IMG/VR virus record: IMGVR_UViG_3300020420_000873
Coordinates: 1-64,000 of that record
Origin: a virus
DNA: 64,000 bases
Direction: 5' to 3' (one strand)
The notes under the pieces were generated by a model that was not told the DNA's origin, did no database searches, and saw nothing but the letters and a program-made list of their open reading frames with translations. Every line of letters starts with the position of its first letter. Positions within the stretch are counted from its first letter, which is position 1. Positions 24,637 to 33,624 of the stretch are shown piece by piece. A program made the translations under genes and the position numbers.

Positions 24637-25853
24637 TGCCAATACTCCTTAAACTCTGGATATACTTCTAAAAAATCAGTGTTGTTTAATCTATCCATAG
24701 TTTCAATGTATTCCTTTGTCGAACTTGGCAACATATTGTTTTCAATGTCAGTATTGTTCATATAATCCAATACATAGTTTGACCATTTAACTATTTTGGC
24801 CAAACGGTTCTCCTTCAAGTTTTTTAAATTATCTATTTTATTATAAACTCTTTTTGTTACAATGTCTTTCATTTTCTTTGGTATATGCTGAATATTTAAA
24901 GCTTCAGGATATTGTACCAGACTGCAATGAAAAGGACAATCTAACGATTGATAATAATCAATTATATCATCAAATCTAGAAATGTTATACAATGAAACTG
25001 TACATGTTGTTGTTAAATTAAAAACTTCCGATGGTAATTTGGATTTCAATGTTTTTATATTATTTTCAACAGCCTTCAAATCACTTCCTGTTCTTAAATA
25101 GCCATGTATTTTTTTATCACCATCTAAACTTACACGACAGTTTATGCGTTTAAATTTGCTCCAAAGATCACTAATATGCCTATCTTTTAGTACTATGTTG
25201 TTTAAATTTGTATTGTACTCTAACGTAATGTTATTTGCATATGGTAATAGTTTTTCTAACGCATCATAATGCTGAGGTTGGATCAATGGTTCTCCTCCTG
25301 CTATAACTATTTCTTCTACTCTTGGCCCTATATCATTAACAACTTGATTAAAAGTTTCTAATGGTAATTTTGCTATGCCACGCCATGTACTTGTTTCAGT
25401 CAATTGGTATTTGTCAAATAAACGTTTTACTTCGTCATGCTTGTTTACTGCAACTGCCCACGTTGAACTATATATTGACGAGCAGTGTCTACATCTCAAA
25501 TCACACACATTACCAAAACGTAACTCGATTGTTTTAACGTTCATTGGCAACTCACCATCGTTTACTTGTTTTAAAACATCCGGTATATACTTTTCATAAT
25601 CTTGATTACACTGTTGCCTAGTTGATACAACATTTGCTTTTTCCATATCCCAACAACTTTTACAACCTTCATGCTGTATTCCATTCATTAGATTGTTACG
25701 TATTTTTTTATAATTTTCGTTGTTCCATATTTCTTTTAATGTTTTGTCTCCATAGTGTCCTAACGAATCATGATTACGCCAACAAGCACTAACAAATCCT
25801 TTTGGCTTTAAGTTCATATGAATAAACGGCATTATGCAGAATGTTTTAGACAT
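24633..25853 (-). CDS. Radical SAM protein, N-terminal twitch/SPASM type
   Basis: A 406-residue protein with N-terminal CIMPF, ACWRN and GCKSC cysteines, then C117-x3-C121-x2-C124 and IAGGEPLIQPQ. Same family as the proteins at 6186, 10910 and 25846, and its start overlaps the stop of the last of these. Two twitch-type enzymes next to each other in one operon suggest either sequential reactions or a complex. The function is unknown. Confidence 0.83.
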   Translation of the reverse strand: MSKTFCIMPFIHMNLKPKGFVSACWRNHDSLGHYGDKTLKEIWNNENYKKIRNNLMNGIQHEGCKSCWDMEKANVVSTRQQCNQDYEKYIPDVLKQVNDGELPMNVKTIELRFGNVCDLRCRHCSSIYSSTWAVAVNKHDEVKRLFDKYQLTETSTWRGIAKLPLETFNQVVNDIGPRVEEIVIAGGEPLIQPQHYDALEKLLPYANNITLEYNTNLNNIVLKDRHISDLWSKFKRINCRVSLDGDKKIHGYLRTGSDLKAVENNIKTLKSKLPSEVFNLTTTCTVSLYNISRFDDIIDYYQSLDCPFHCSLVQYPEALNIQHIPKKMKDIVTKRVYNKIDNLKNLKENRLAKIVKWSNYVLDYMNNTDIENNMLPSSTKEYIETMDRLNNTDFLEVYPEFKEYWQ

Positions 25854-27096
25854 GTATCACCTCTGCTAGTTCTGGAAATGTTGTACGCCAATTTTCACTT
25901 CGAACATCATCAATTAGATTTGCTTTTTCTAGAAATTCATTTGAGAGATCGTTTGAAATATAGTTCAATCCTTTTGATACTTTACTGTAACTTTTTTCTA
26001 CAATAGATAATATTACTTCATTATTATTGTGTGTTGATATTAATTGTTTTTTATGTTGCTGTACTATTTCTTTTATCTTAGACTGATTGTTAGAACTAAA
26101 ATTTGACAATGAAAGATACTGTGGTGTTTGCGCCAGATGTAGATCTAAAAAGTCTTTAGTTATAATTTCTTTCGGAAAATGATCAGCTATCCAATTTATA
26201 AATTCTTTTAGATACAGAACATTGTATATGGTTAAAGTATGTCCTATCACAACCGATACATTCAAATGTTGTTGACTTACTTTTACCCATTCTGTAGCTG
26301 AATCCATAACTTTTTTCCATTGCGATCCTTTTCTTAAAAATTCTGCTCTTTCGCCGATTGCATCAAGACTTAAATCTATTTTAGCACTTTTAAATTGTGG
26401 TATTAACTTTCTGTATTGTTCTTTTGGAAAGAATGAACAATTTGTAAAAACTTCTAAATGTATGTTTTTTGCTAGATCCCATTTAACTAAATTAGATAAA
26501 AATGTTTGAAATTGATCATTTAAAAAAGGCTCACCTCCTGTTGCTTTTACATTTTTTAAATGCTTTACAGTATCATATTTTATTGATGACAACGACTCAT
26601 TTGTTTTTGGCAGTTGTTTTATAGTGATGTATTCGTGATGTTCATTGCCAAAAAAGTTTTTTATAAGACTTTCATTTTTATCTAAATCTTCATCCCATGT
26701 TGTTGACAATTTAGGTCCACATGATCTACATTTTAAATTACAAAATCTTCCTGTTTGAATTTCAAGAAACTCTAATTCTGTTTCTGAATATTTAGGATCC
26801 TTATTATAGTCATAGCTTATCTCACTGTTTGTATCAATTGCACTTTCACGCATTGATTTAATGCCTGCTTCTTCATCTTGATAGCATCTCCAACATCCTT
26901 TTATTTTTTTACCATTTAATGATTTGTTTCTTATTGTTTCCCATATTTTTTTATAACCTTTATCAAACGATTTAGGATAAACTTGTCCATCATCTTTGTA
27001 TCTACAGCATGGTACAATCGATCCGTCTGGAACTTGCATTACCGCACCGCGGAACAAATATGGGCAATAGGTTTTGTTGTTTTTCAAATCAATCAT
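25846..27096 (-). CDS. Radical SAM protein, first gene of operon B
   Basis: A protein of about 416 residues with N-terminal YCPYLF, VPCCRY and GCWRC cysteines, the SAM-cluster motif FCNLKCRSC and TGGEPFLN. It is the first gene of the 13-gene minus-strand operon and follows a late promoter. I chose the ATG at 27096; a TTG six codons upstream is possible. It is a member of the same paralogous group as three other proteins in this window. The high copy number suggests the twitch-type enzyme is central to the pathway. Confidence 0.83.
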   Translation of the reverse strand: MIDLKNNKTYCPYLFRGAVMQVPDGSIVPCCRYKDDGQVYPKSFDKGYKKIWETIRNKSLNGKKIKGCWRCYQDEEAGIKSMRESAIDTNSEISYDYNKDPKYSETELEFLEIQTGRFCNLKCRSCGPKLSTTWDEDLDKNESLIKNFFGNEHHEYITIKQLPKTNESLSSIKYDTVKHLKNVKATGGEPFLNDQFQTFLSNLVKWDLAKNIHLEVFTNCSFFPKEQYRKLIPQFKSAKIDLSLDAIGERAEFLRKGSQWKKVMDSATEWVKVSQQHLNVSVVIGHTLTIYNVLYLKEFINWIADHFPKEIITKDFLDLHLAQTPQYLSLSNFSSNNQSKIKEIVQQHKKQLISTHNNNEVILSIVEKSYSKVSKGLNYISNDLSNEFLEKANLIDDVRSENWRTTFPELAEVIHV

Positions 27097-27151
27097 TTTA
27101 TAAGTATACAGCAAAATTCCAATTAATTCAATATAAAATACGTACTTTATA

Positions 27152-27158
27152 TATTTAT
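27152..27158 (-). promoter_or_regulatory. Late promoter core of operon B
   Basis: TCATAAATATATA on the minus strand, about 56 bases before the ATG at 27096. With the plus-strand copy at 27174 it forms a divergent pair. Confidence 0.65.
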
Positions 27159-27173
27159 GACTTGCACAATATG

Positions 27174-27180
27174 ATAAATA
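27174..27180 (+). promoter_or_regulatory. Late promoter core of oxygenase-SET pair
   Basis: GATAAATATG on the plus strand, with an AGGAGA ribosome site before the ATG at 27215. Confidence 0.68.
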
Positions 27181-27214
27181 TGTGTATAATAATGTTTATT
27201 AGGAGAACAAATCA

Positions 27215-28030
27215 ATGTTAATAAGGAAAAAATATCAATTGCCAACTATGTGGAAATTCCAAAACCACAAGTTTGATATTAAAAAATTACAACAAGAAGC
27301 ATTAAAATTAGCAAATGATTATGGCAATGTAATGGACACAAATAAAGCATTGTGTTCTAACAATCACGAATTAGTAATGAGTGTCTATAAACATTTTAAA
27401 CAAATTAATCTTACAGAGTTTGATCCACAAGGCGAAGCACCAACTGTTGAGTCATGTGAAGCTATGGGTAAAACTGCTGGTACTGGTGATGAGTCAATTA
27501 GTAAGATTGCCAAATATAGATTAAAAGCAAGACGTGGAGAAAATTTAGATCCGGCACTTAATGAACATAATTATAATACTCCAACAGAAAAATACAAAGG
27601 TACTTACTTTGAAGAAGTAGTGAATTCATTTAAAGCAGATGCAATTAGAGTAAGACTTGTAAGATTAGACCCAGGTAAAACATTAACTCCACATATTGAT
27701 TATGATCCAACTTATGCTGTAAGAGTTATTATCCCTATTTTTGCAGAAGAAGAAGCAACAAATTACTTTTGGAGAAAAAGTAAACAAGAAGCATATCATT
27801 TAAAAGCTGATGGTTCAGCATACTTTTTGAATATTGGATTTACACACACAGTAGTAAATTCTGGTAACACACCAAGAATTAGTTTGATGTTTAGTTTAAA
27901 AAATCAATCAGATTTACAAGAAATTCCAGAAGACGATTGGAACGAAAAAAACAATATGGGTGATTTACAAATTGAAAAAGAATACAAAGAACACAAGGCG
28001 GAAGCAGATGCCCAACCAGTGGCTGTTTAA
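27215..28030 (+). CDS. 2OG-Fe(II) oxygenase, aspartyl hydroxylase-like
   Basis: A 271-residue protein with H160-I-D162 (LTPHIDYDP), H211 (GFTHTVVNSG) and R221 (PRISLMF). RVIIPIF corresponds to the RLHIPL strand of aspartyl/asparaginyl hydroxylases. The N-terminal 100 residues are unassigned. It overlaps the downstream SET-domain gene by 23 bases, so the two are co-translated. The pairing with a SET protein, also seen at 244/813, hints that both may act on the same protein target. Confidence 0.8.
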   Translation: MLIRKKYQLPTMWKFQNHKFDIKKLQQEALKLANDYGNVMDTNKALCSNNHELVMSVYKHFKQINLTEFDPQGEAPTVESCEAMGKTAGTGDESISKIAKYRLKARRGENLDPALNEHNYNTPTEKYKGTYFEEVVNSFKADAIRVRLVRLDPGKTLTPHIDYDPTYAVRVIIPIFAEEEATNYFWRKSKQEAYHLKADGSAYFLNIGFTHTVVNSGNTPRISLMFSLKNQSDLQEIPEDDWNEKNNMGDLQIEKEYKEHKAEADAQPVAV

Positions 28031-28334
28031 AACAGAAATAAAAGAATCAAAAATACACGGACAAGGAAGGTTTGCTTTAGAAAACATTCCGATCGGCAGA
28101 AGAGTAGTTGAGCTCAAAGGTGCAATTGTTCCTAAAGAAGAAGCTCCTGGAAAATTTCCGGTTAGTTTAACACATAACATGAACTGTGATGATAGCTACG
28201 TTAATCATAGTGAAGATTCAAATCTTGCTTACCTAGGTGGTACTAGTTTTATTGCTTGTAAAAATATTAAAAAAGGCGATGAACTTACTATGGACTACAG
28301 CCAATTTGCTGGCGATAGAAAATTTTTGTTTTAA
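28008..28334 (+). CDS. SET-domain protein (putative lysine methyltransferase)
   Basis: A 108-residue SET domain: HGQGRFALENI near residue 17, the catalytic-site motif VNHSEDSNLAY in place of NHS-x-x-PN, IKKGDELTMDY with the terminal tyrosine. The ATG was chosen for its AAGGCGG ribosome site and overlap with the oxygenase gene. It could methylate a lysine in a host or phage protein. It converges on and overlaps the next minus-strand gene by four bases. Confidence 0.76.
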   Translation: MPNQWLFKTEIKESKIHGQGRFALENIPIGRRVVELKGAIVPKEEAPGKFPVSLTHNMNCDDSYVNHSEDSNLAYLGGTSFIACKNIKKGDELTMDYSQFAGDRKFLF

Positions 28335-29020
28335 TTTTTAAACTTATCTTTCCAATTCATATTGGCATATGGCCATCCTGTTATAACAACACGACATCCT
28401 GGTTTGCCATTTCTTACTGGATCTACATAATGAGCTGATCCTACTCTCATCAATACACAGGTATTTCTTTTTGGTTTTATTGCTAAAGGTCCTACTAGGT
28501 ATGGATCTTGTTTTGATTCTTTAGACATTTTTGTTACAAACTTTTCCCAATTTGCACGTTCTCTCGGATGACTTTGAAAATGATCCTCTAACATAATCTC
28601 GTTTGGAAACACTAACTCTCCGCCATCTTCTGTTGTTAAATAATTTACAAAAACAAATTCACCATATATGTCTTTACGTTCTGTGTGTACATTGTAGATA
28701 CTGTTTGGATTAAAAGTTTTTGTTGTAAACTGTAAAACATTTTTTTCATTAATGTCTTGTATTAATATTGGTTTGTAAACATCTGCAAGTACTTGATTTA
28801 ATTTTTCAATAACTGCCACAACCACTTCTTTATCTTTGTGTACATTATATTTTACATGATTATAATTATAATATGACTCACTTATAATATGGGGTTGTTC
28901 ATCACCATCTAACTCTTTAGTTTCTGATTGCTGTATTTTTTCAAGTGTTTGATCAACTAGACTTTCACTAATAAAGTTTTCTGTATACCAAACTTCATCT
29001 TTAACTAATTCGGTCCACAT
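28331..29020 (-). CDS. Prolyl-4-hydroxylase-like 2OG oxygenase, copy 1
   Basis: A 229-residue protein. The first ligand pair is H-T-E (NVHTERKD), the distal histidine is in GSAHYVDPV and a basic residue follows in CRVVITGWPY. TTEDGGELVFPNE is the family strand before the insert. Closely related to the upstream gene product; both begin MW-ELVK, which supports the TAATG-overlap start chosen here over one three codons earlier. The HxE variant is seen in other members of the superfamily. Last gene of operon A. Confidence 0.75.
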   Translation of the reverse strand: MWTELVKDEVWYTENFISESLVDQTLEKIQQSETKELDGDEQPHIISESYYNYNHVKYNVHKDKEVVVAVIEKLNQVLADVYKPILIQDINEKNVLQFTTKTFNPNSIYNVHTERKDIYGEFVFVNYLTTEDGGELVFPNEIMLEDHFQSHPRERANWEKFVTKMSKESKQDPYLVGPLAIKPKRNTCVLMRVGSAHYVDPVRNGKPGCRVVITGWPYANMNWKDKFKN

Positions 29021-29787
29021 TAGTGACATGCCTCTGGTTTTGGTTCAGAATGTCTTTTGGCATCAAAGTAATAATTAAAATTACAATGTCTATCTAATCC
29101 ATTTATTAAATCTTTAGTAGCATATGGCCATCCTGTTACAACTTGTCTTGAATCTGTTGCTACTTCTCCTTTTAATGGATTTACGTAATGAGCTGACCCA
29201 ATAGCAAAAACCACGCATTTGTTATAGACTGGCTTTACAACTACATCATTTAAGTAACGCATCGGAAATCCTTTTGATTCAACCAACTCGATGTTTTCTT
29301 GCCATCTAGACTTTTGCTTTGGAAATTTTTGTAAATGTTTTTCTACACCTTCACGACTAGGAAATACTAATTCTCCTCCATCTTCTGTAGAAAGAAAATG
29401 CATGAAAGCATATGGACCATACTTGTCAATTGGCTCTGTGTGTAAATCATACCACCCACGTTTTGAAAAACTTTTTGTAAACAATTGCAAACCTTCTAAG
29501 TTGTCCATTGGTACAGATGTTTCAGTTAATGGTTGCATTAGCTCATTTACTTTGCCCATGTATAAATCAATTAGTACTCTATCTTTGTGTATATCAGTTC
29601 TATGGACTGTGTAATTATATGTCGTTGCATTAACTCCAGAATTTCTAAAGTTTGGTAATATTGCTTCGCCGGGCTCTAATTCAGTTTTACCTGCTGTTGA
29701 CATATTTTGTTTTATTTGACTGATGGTATTATCGTCAAGGAAGTTATCATATTCCCATAATTCGTTTTTTACTAGTTCTTTCCACAT
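29020..29787 (-). CDS. Prolyl-4-hydroxylase-like 2OG oxygenase, copy 2
   Basis: A 255-residue paralogue of the downstream gene: DLHTEPIDKYG (H116, E118), STEDGGELVFPSRE, GSAHYVNPL and a final RQVVTGWPYA. The C terminus has an extra 30 residues. It may act on the same substrate as copy 1 at another position. Its start overlaps the stop of the B12-binding radical SAM gene by one base, so the two are probably coupled. Confidence 0.75.
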   Translation of the reverse strand: MWKELVKNELWEYDNFLDDNTISQIKQNMSTAGKTELEPGEAILPNFRNSGVNATTYNYTVHRTDIHKDRVLIDLYMGKVNELMQPLTETSVPMDNLEGLQLFTKSFSKRGWYDLHTEPIDKYGPYAFMHFLSTEDGGELVFPSREGVEKHLQKFPKQKSRWQENIELVESKGFPMRYLNDVVVKPVYNKCVVFAIGSAHYVNPLKGEVATDSRQVVTGWPYATKDLINGLDRHCNFNYYFDAKRHSEPKPEACH

Positions 29788-31568
29788 TATCTTTCACTCC
29801 CTATAGCAACTGCTTCAGTTGGTTTAATACGAGCGTCTGTACCATACATGCTCATATCAAATTCTTTTTTCCATTGTGCTACATCATATTTAACCAATTT
29901 TTCCGGAAACACTTTTGATAAGTCTTCTACAAACTGATCTTGATTATGCCAGAATTGATATATTTCATCAGCTCTTAAACATCTTGAAAAATACAAATAA
30001 GTCGCTAAATCTTTTACTTCTGTTCTTGGTTCGTCTTTAAATATGTTTCTAATTATTTGTCTGTTCTTTTCTACTAATTTAATCATTAAAGGCATTTTAT
30101 CTAAATGTTTATAAAACCATTTAGCCTGAAACTGTATATCATGCTGTGTGTCAAATAGATCTTTCATTGTATGACTTAATGCTCTTGAGTTGTGAAAATT
30201 ATGATAGAACCACCAATAGTCAAACATACGAACTACTTCATCTTCGTCGTATGAAAAACATCTGTGCATGATTTCTATTTCTTCAAACTCATACGTGCTA
30301 CGTTCATCTCTGTACTCTGGATGTTTATGTAATTGTTTATAACCAAGTCCTGAAAAAGAATATGGAAAAGCAAGTATTTTAGATTTGACTTTGTGTTCTT
30401 TTTGAAATTTGTCTGTGTACAATTCTGTGTTTGGTACTAAATTTAAAAAGTACGAACGCATAAAATCAATACCAAGTTCATAATCTTTGTTCAATGAATA
30501 CAACCAACTATCTGCTGTTTCACCTGGTAATGCAATAATCATTTCACTTGTTACTGGTAATCCTTTTGATTTAAAACTATCAATTAAAGGTACAAGTTTA
30601 TCATTGTTAATGTTTGCTCTGTTAATAACTTTAAGTGTATCTTTTGCATGTGTTTGAAAACTTACTTTTAAATTACGTTGATCAGCATCTAAGTTATTGT
30701 GTATGATATCTATAATTTCTGGTAACCATTTGCTACCATTCTTTGCAAGTCCGCTGTAAGATATTTTAGGATTATTGCCTGTTGCTTCTTTGTTTGCTTT
30801 CATTTTTTTAACAACATCTAAATCTCTTGGTAACATACCAAAGTTAGCATCAAGTATTTCTACTTCTGCTATGTTTGTGTGTTTGTATATAAAATCTAAT
30901 TGTTCATTGACAGGATCCATATCAAACTTTGTAACTTTGGATCTTGCTTGTCCTCCCCAATCACAAAACGCACATTTAAAAGGACATCCACGATTGGTTT
31001 CAAATGATGCTTTTACTCTTTTTTCTTCTGCTAGTATAGAATCAAACACTCCGTCTAAATATGGTGTAGGCATTTCGTCAGTTCCAATTTGATAAAGTTT
31101 ACGTCCTACTTCTACATTATTCCAGCCTAATCCAAAACTACCATCATGTGTACTCATAGGAGCATCTATATTTTGTAAAAACTTGCTAACTAACTTTTCA
31201 CCAGGACCGACCCAAAATATATCTATGTAAGGATGATCTTTTGCAAACTGTTCTGCAAGTTTAGGATCTTCAGGTACATTGGGTCCACCATACATTGTGA
31301 TTCCATTTGGATTAATATCTTTATAGTGACTCATCATTTGATCATTGTATGCCTGATTCCAAACGTAACACGTCAAACCAAATACATCTATGTTTTTAAA
31401 TTGTTCTGTGTATTCTTCTATAGGTTTGTATTTGTATAAAGGTTCATTAAACTTGTACTTTGATTTTATTTCAGGTATCTTGTTACAGTAACTTATAAGG
31501 CACGCCGCGGCATATGGCAACCATGTTTCATGAATAACTGAAATTGTACCTAGTTGGACCGTCTTCAT
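29787..31568 (-). CDS. B12-binding-domain radical SAM protein
   Basis: A 593-residue protein. Residues 1-150 form a probable cobalamin-binding domain (FGLTCYVWN, MYGGPNVPED and FWVGPGEK are the usual strands and loops), followed by the radical SAM core with C195-x3-C199-x2-C202 (GCPFKCAFC) and EMIIALPGET. The C-terminal 200 residues are unassigned. Family members methylate unactivated carbon or perform ring or lipid chemistry with cobalamin and SAM. This is the only gene in the window predicted to need B12, and the next genes upstream could import B12 (see 33625 and 35477). Confidence 0.86.
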   Translation of the reverse strand: MKTVQLGTISVIHETWLPYAAACLISYCNKIPEIKSKYKFNEPLYKYKPIEEYTEQFKNIDVFGLTCYVWNQAYNDQMMSHYKDINPNGITMYGGPNVPEDPKLAEQFAKDHPYIDIFWVGPGEKLVSKFLQNIDAPMSTHDGSFGLGWNNVEVGRKLYQIGTDEMPTPYLDGVFDSILAEEKRVKASFETNRGCPFKCAFCDWGGQARSKVTKFDMDPVNEQLDFIYKHTNIAEVEILDANFGMLPRDLDVVKKMKANKEATGNNPKISYSGLAKNGSKWLPEIIDIIHNNLDADQRNLKVSFQTHAKDTLKVINRANINNDKLVPLIDSFKSKGLPVTSEMIIALPGETADSWLYSLNKDYELGIDFMRSYFLNLVPNTELYTDKFQKEHKVKSKILAFPYSFSGLGYKQLHKHPEYRDERSTYEFEEIEIMHRCFSYDEDEVVRMFDYWWFYHNFHNSRALSHTMKDLFDTQHDIQFQAKWFYKHLDKMPLMIKLVEKNRQIIRNIFKDEPRTEVKDLATYLYFSRCLRADEIYQFWHNQDQFVEDLSKVFPEKLVKYDVAQWKKEFDMSMYGTDARIKPTEAVAIGSER

Positions 31569-32173
31569 ATTACCTCTGCAACATTATCTATAACACCATC
31601 GTGCTTGTATTTTATAATTGATTTAGTTGGTTCCCATTTATAATTTGGATCTATGTAGTAGCTATATACAAATTGTATCATATCCGACTTAGGCGAATCA
31701 TGAAACACAAAGTCTTTTTCTAATGTTAATTTTTTATAATCTTCATCGTCAAACCAACTGTTATCACCACCCACATATTTTTTCTTATGTTGAAACAGTT
31801 CATTAATTGCTTTGTCATTGACATCATGCGTCCAATAGTAATGTTTGAATCCATTTTCTTTTGCCCAAGCAATTTGATGTTTCATCATTTTAAATCCATA
31901 ACGTCCATGCCTATATTTTTTTAAAATATGATATCTGCATTTTCTAATTGATTCAGGTGTTCCTGTAATAAAACTTCTTTCAGCATAACTTATACTAGCA
32001 ACTGTACCTTCGACTATTGCTAACCATAAACTGCTTTGATCATCTAGATCATCTATATCAAATTTGTTTTCCGCATAAGTTCCTGCACTTCCTTCTTGTT
32101 TTGCTTTGGCAAGAAAGTCTTTTACCATATGTTTGTGTGATAGATTGTATTGTACAATTTCTTCCATGTTCAT
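31565..32173 (-). CDS. GNAT-like acyltransferase
   Basis: A 202-residue protein resembling GNAT enzymes: an N-terminal helical part, the strand SLWLAIVEG, then CRYHILKKYRHGRYGFKMMKHQI (acyl-CoA loop with basic residues in place of RGxG) and YYWTHDVNDKAINELF (motif B). It would acylate an amine made in the pathway. It overlaps the B12 radical SAM gene by four bases. Divergent; an inactive binding role is possible. Confidence 0.6.
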   Translation of the reverse strand: MNMEEIVQYNLSHKHMVKDFLAKAKQEGSAGTYAENKFDIDDLDDQSSLWLAIVEGTVASISYAERSFITGTPESIRKCRYHILKKYRHGRYGFKMMKHQIAWAKENGFKHYYWTHDVNDKAINELFQHKKKYVGGDNSWFDDEDYKKLTLEKDFVFHDSPKSDMIQFVYSYYIDPNYKWEPTKSIIKYKHDGVIDNVAEVI

Positions 32174-32821
32174 TTACTTGTACCATGATTCAACGGATAT
32201 ATTTTTTATATGAACGTTGCTTGGTTGATTGATTATATAAAATACTGATTCAGCCAACTTCTCTGATGATATTGGATTTATTCCCATTGGTATAGTCCTT
32301 TTATATTCTGGTACTTTATCAAATAGTCCTGTATCAACCCATCCTGGTCTTACTATAGAAACTTTACATTTGCCCCTGCCATAAACACCAAAGTTATCAA
32401 CTATTGATTCTAAAGCAACTTTCTGATGATAGTAACTTTTATCTTTTTCAATTTTTTCATTGTGATCTTTTGCTGTTGATCCTATGTTGATTATTAGTTT
32501 ATTTTTCTTTTGCCACAAATTATAAACTGCATATAAAAGATCTATTTGAGCCCATTGCAAATGAGCATTATTAATGAATACATCATAATCTTTTATTTCT
32601 TTTAAAAATCTTTGTGTATCTTCTGACCATTCAAATTGTTGTTTATCATCAACTTTATCATCTGATGTATATACTTTTCCAATGTTTTTTAAATTAAATC
32701 CAGTTACACGACTAAAGCCTACCATATCGTGGCCATAGCTTTCTCCCATTTCATAAATGGCTTTACCAATTCCTGAAGTGTGTCCTGTTATTGCAATTTT
32801 ATACTTTGACTTTGGATCCAT
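32174..32821 (-). CDS. Short-chain dehydrogenase/reductase
   Basis: A 215-residue SDR with TGHTSGIG (12-19), NNAH (84-87), S115 (INIGSTA) and Y130-x3-K134, followed by RPGWVDTG. All catalytic residues are present, unlike the shorter paralogue at 21424. Reversibly oxidises an alcohol with NAD(P). It overlaps the desaturase gene by 23 bases and directly precedes the GNAT-like gene. Confidence 0.83.
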   Translation of the reverse strand: MDPKSKYKIAITGHTSGIGKAIYEMGESYGHDMVGFSRVTGFNLKNIGKVYTSDDKVDDKQQFEWSEDTQRFLKEIKDYDVFINNAHLQWAQIDLLYAVYNLWQKKNKLIINIGSTAKDHNEKIEKDKSYYHQKVALESIVDNFGVYGRGKCKVSIVRPGWVDTGLFDKVPEYKRTIPMGINPISSEKLAESVFYIINQPSNVHIKNISVESWYK

Positions 32822-33572
32822 TTTTTACCTCTAATAATTTTATAAACCAGCCGCCTACATCAATTTCCCACCACTTGTATTTAAAACTCGCATTGTTAGG
32901 ATTTGCATGATGATTGTTGTGCCAGCCTTCTCCCCACATTAATATTCCTAGTAAAGGAATATTAGTTGAGTTATCAGAAGTTTGGTGATTTCTATATCCA
33001 ATCATGTGTGTAAGAGTGTTAATAAATGATCCTGCATTCCACAGTATCATTGCTGGAAACAAATAAGCTGACACTAACAACATTGGATCAATCATATACC
33101 ATGTTCCTGCAATTGCTAGATGTATTAAGAAATAATATCTGTGTGTGAATAGATGAAATTTATTTCTAATAAGTTTAACAACATACCTTGGATTAGGTGT
33201 GTCAAACATGCTTAACCATTGTACTTTTAAAAAACCTTTGTAGGTCGGCGAGTGCGGATCATCTTCACTATCAGTGTGTACATGATGTTCTCTATGAATA
33301 GCTACCCATCCTATAGTTGACCCAGTTAGACCATATGTGCCTGCTAAAGATCCAAAATAATGAAACCACTTAGGTGCTTTCCAACTTGCATGACTTAACA
33401 ATCTATGATATGTCATAGTCATACCAAAGCATCCTGTGATAAAATATACAAAAAATGCTATCGCCCAATGATACCAAGAACCATACATAATCATTGGTAT
33501 GATACTTAGATGTGCGATCAATTGAGCAATGAACAAAAAGTATTGATCTTTAGTTGTTTTCTGCGTTTTCAT
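32799..33572 (-). CDS. Membrane fatty-acid desaturase, first gene of operon A
   Basis: A 257-residue integral membrane desaturase with HRLLSH (56-61), HREHH (93-97) and HNNHH (218-222) and four or more hydrophobic spans. It shares the layout of the operon B desaturase but is not a near copy. The two may desaturate different positions or act as partners. An acyl chain is thus a likely part of the pathway's substrate, or the phage remodels host membrane lipids. A late promoter precedes the start. Confidence 0.88.
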   Translation of the reverse strand: MKTQKTTKDQYFLFIAQLIAHLSIIPMIMYGSWYHWAIAFFVYFITGCFGMTMTYHRLLSHASWKAPKWFHYFGSLAGTYGLTGSTIGWVAIHREHHVHTDSEDDPHSPTYKGFLKVQWLSMFDTPNPRYVVKLIRNKFHLFTHRYYFLIHLAIAGTWYMIDPMLLVSAYLFPAMILWNAGSFINTLTHMIGYRNHQTSDNSTNIPLLGILMWGEGWHNNHHANPNNASFKYKWWEIDVGGWFIKLLEVKNGSKVKV

Positions 33573-33602
33573 GGTTTTCCTTTATTAACACAATTATAAC
33601 AA

Positions 33603-33609
33603 TATTTAT
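33603..33609 (-). promoter_or_regulatory. Late promoter core of operon A
   Basis: GGATAAATATTG on the minus strand, 31 bases before the ATG at 33572, with an AAAGGAAAA ribosome site. Confidence 0.65.
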
Positions 33610-33624
33610 CCTATTTCACAAGTG

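Noticed and set aside
10910-33572. RiPP (polytheonamide-like) cluster
   Set aside because: Radical SAM, B12 radical SAM and 2OG enzymes fit, but no precursor peptide, leader-binding domain or exporter was found in the window.
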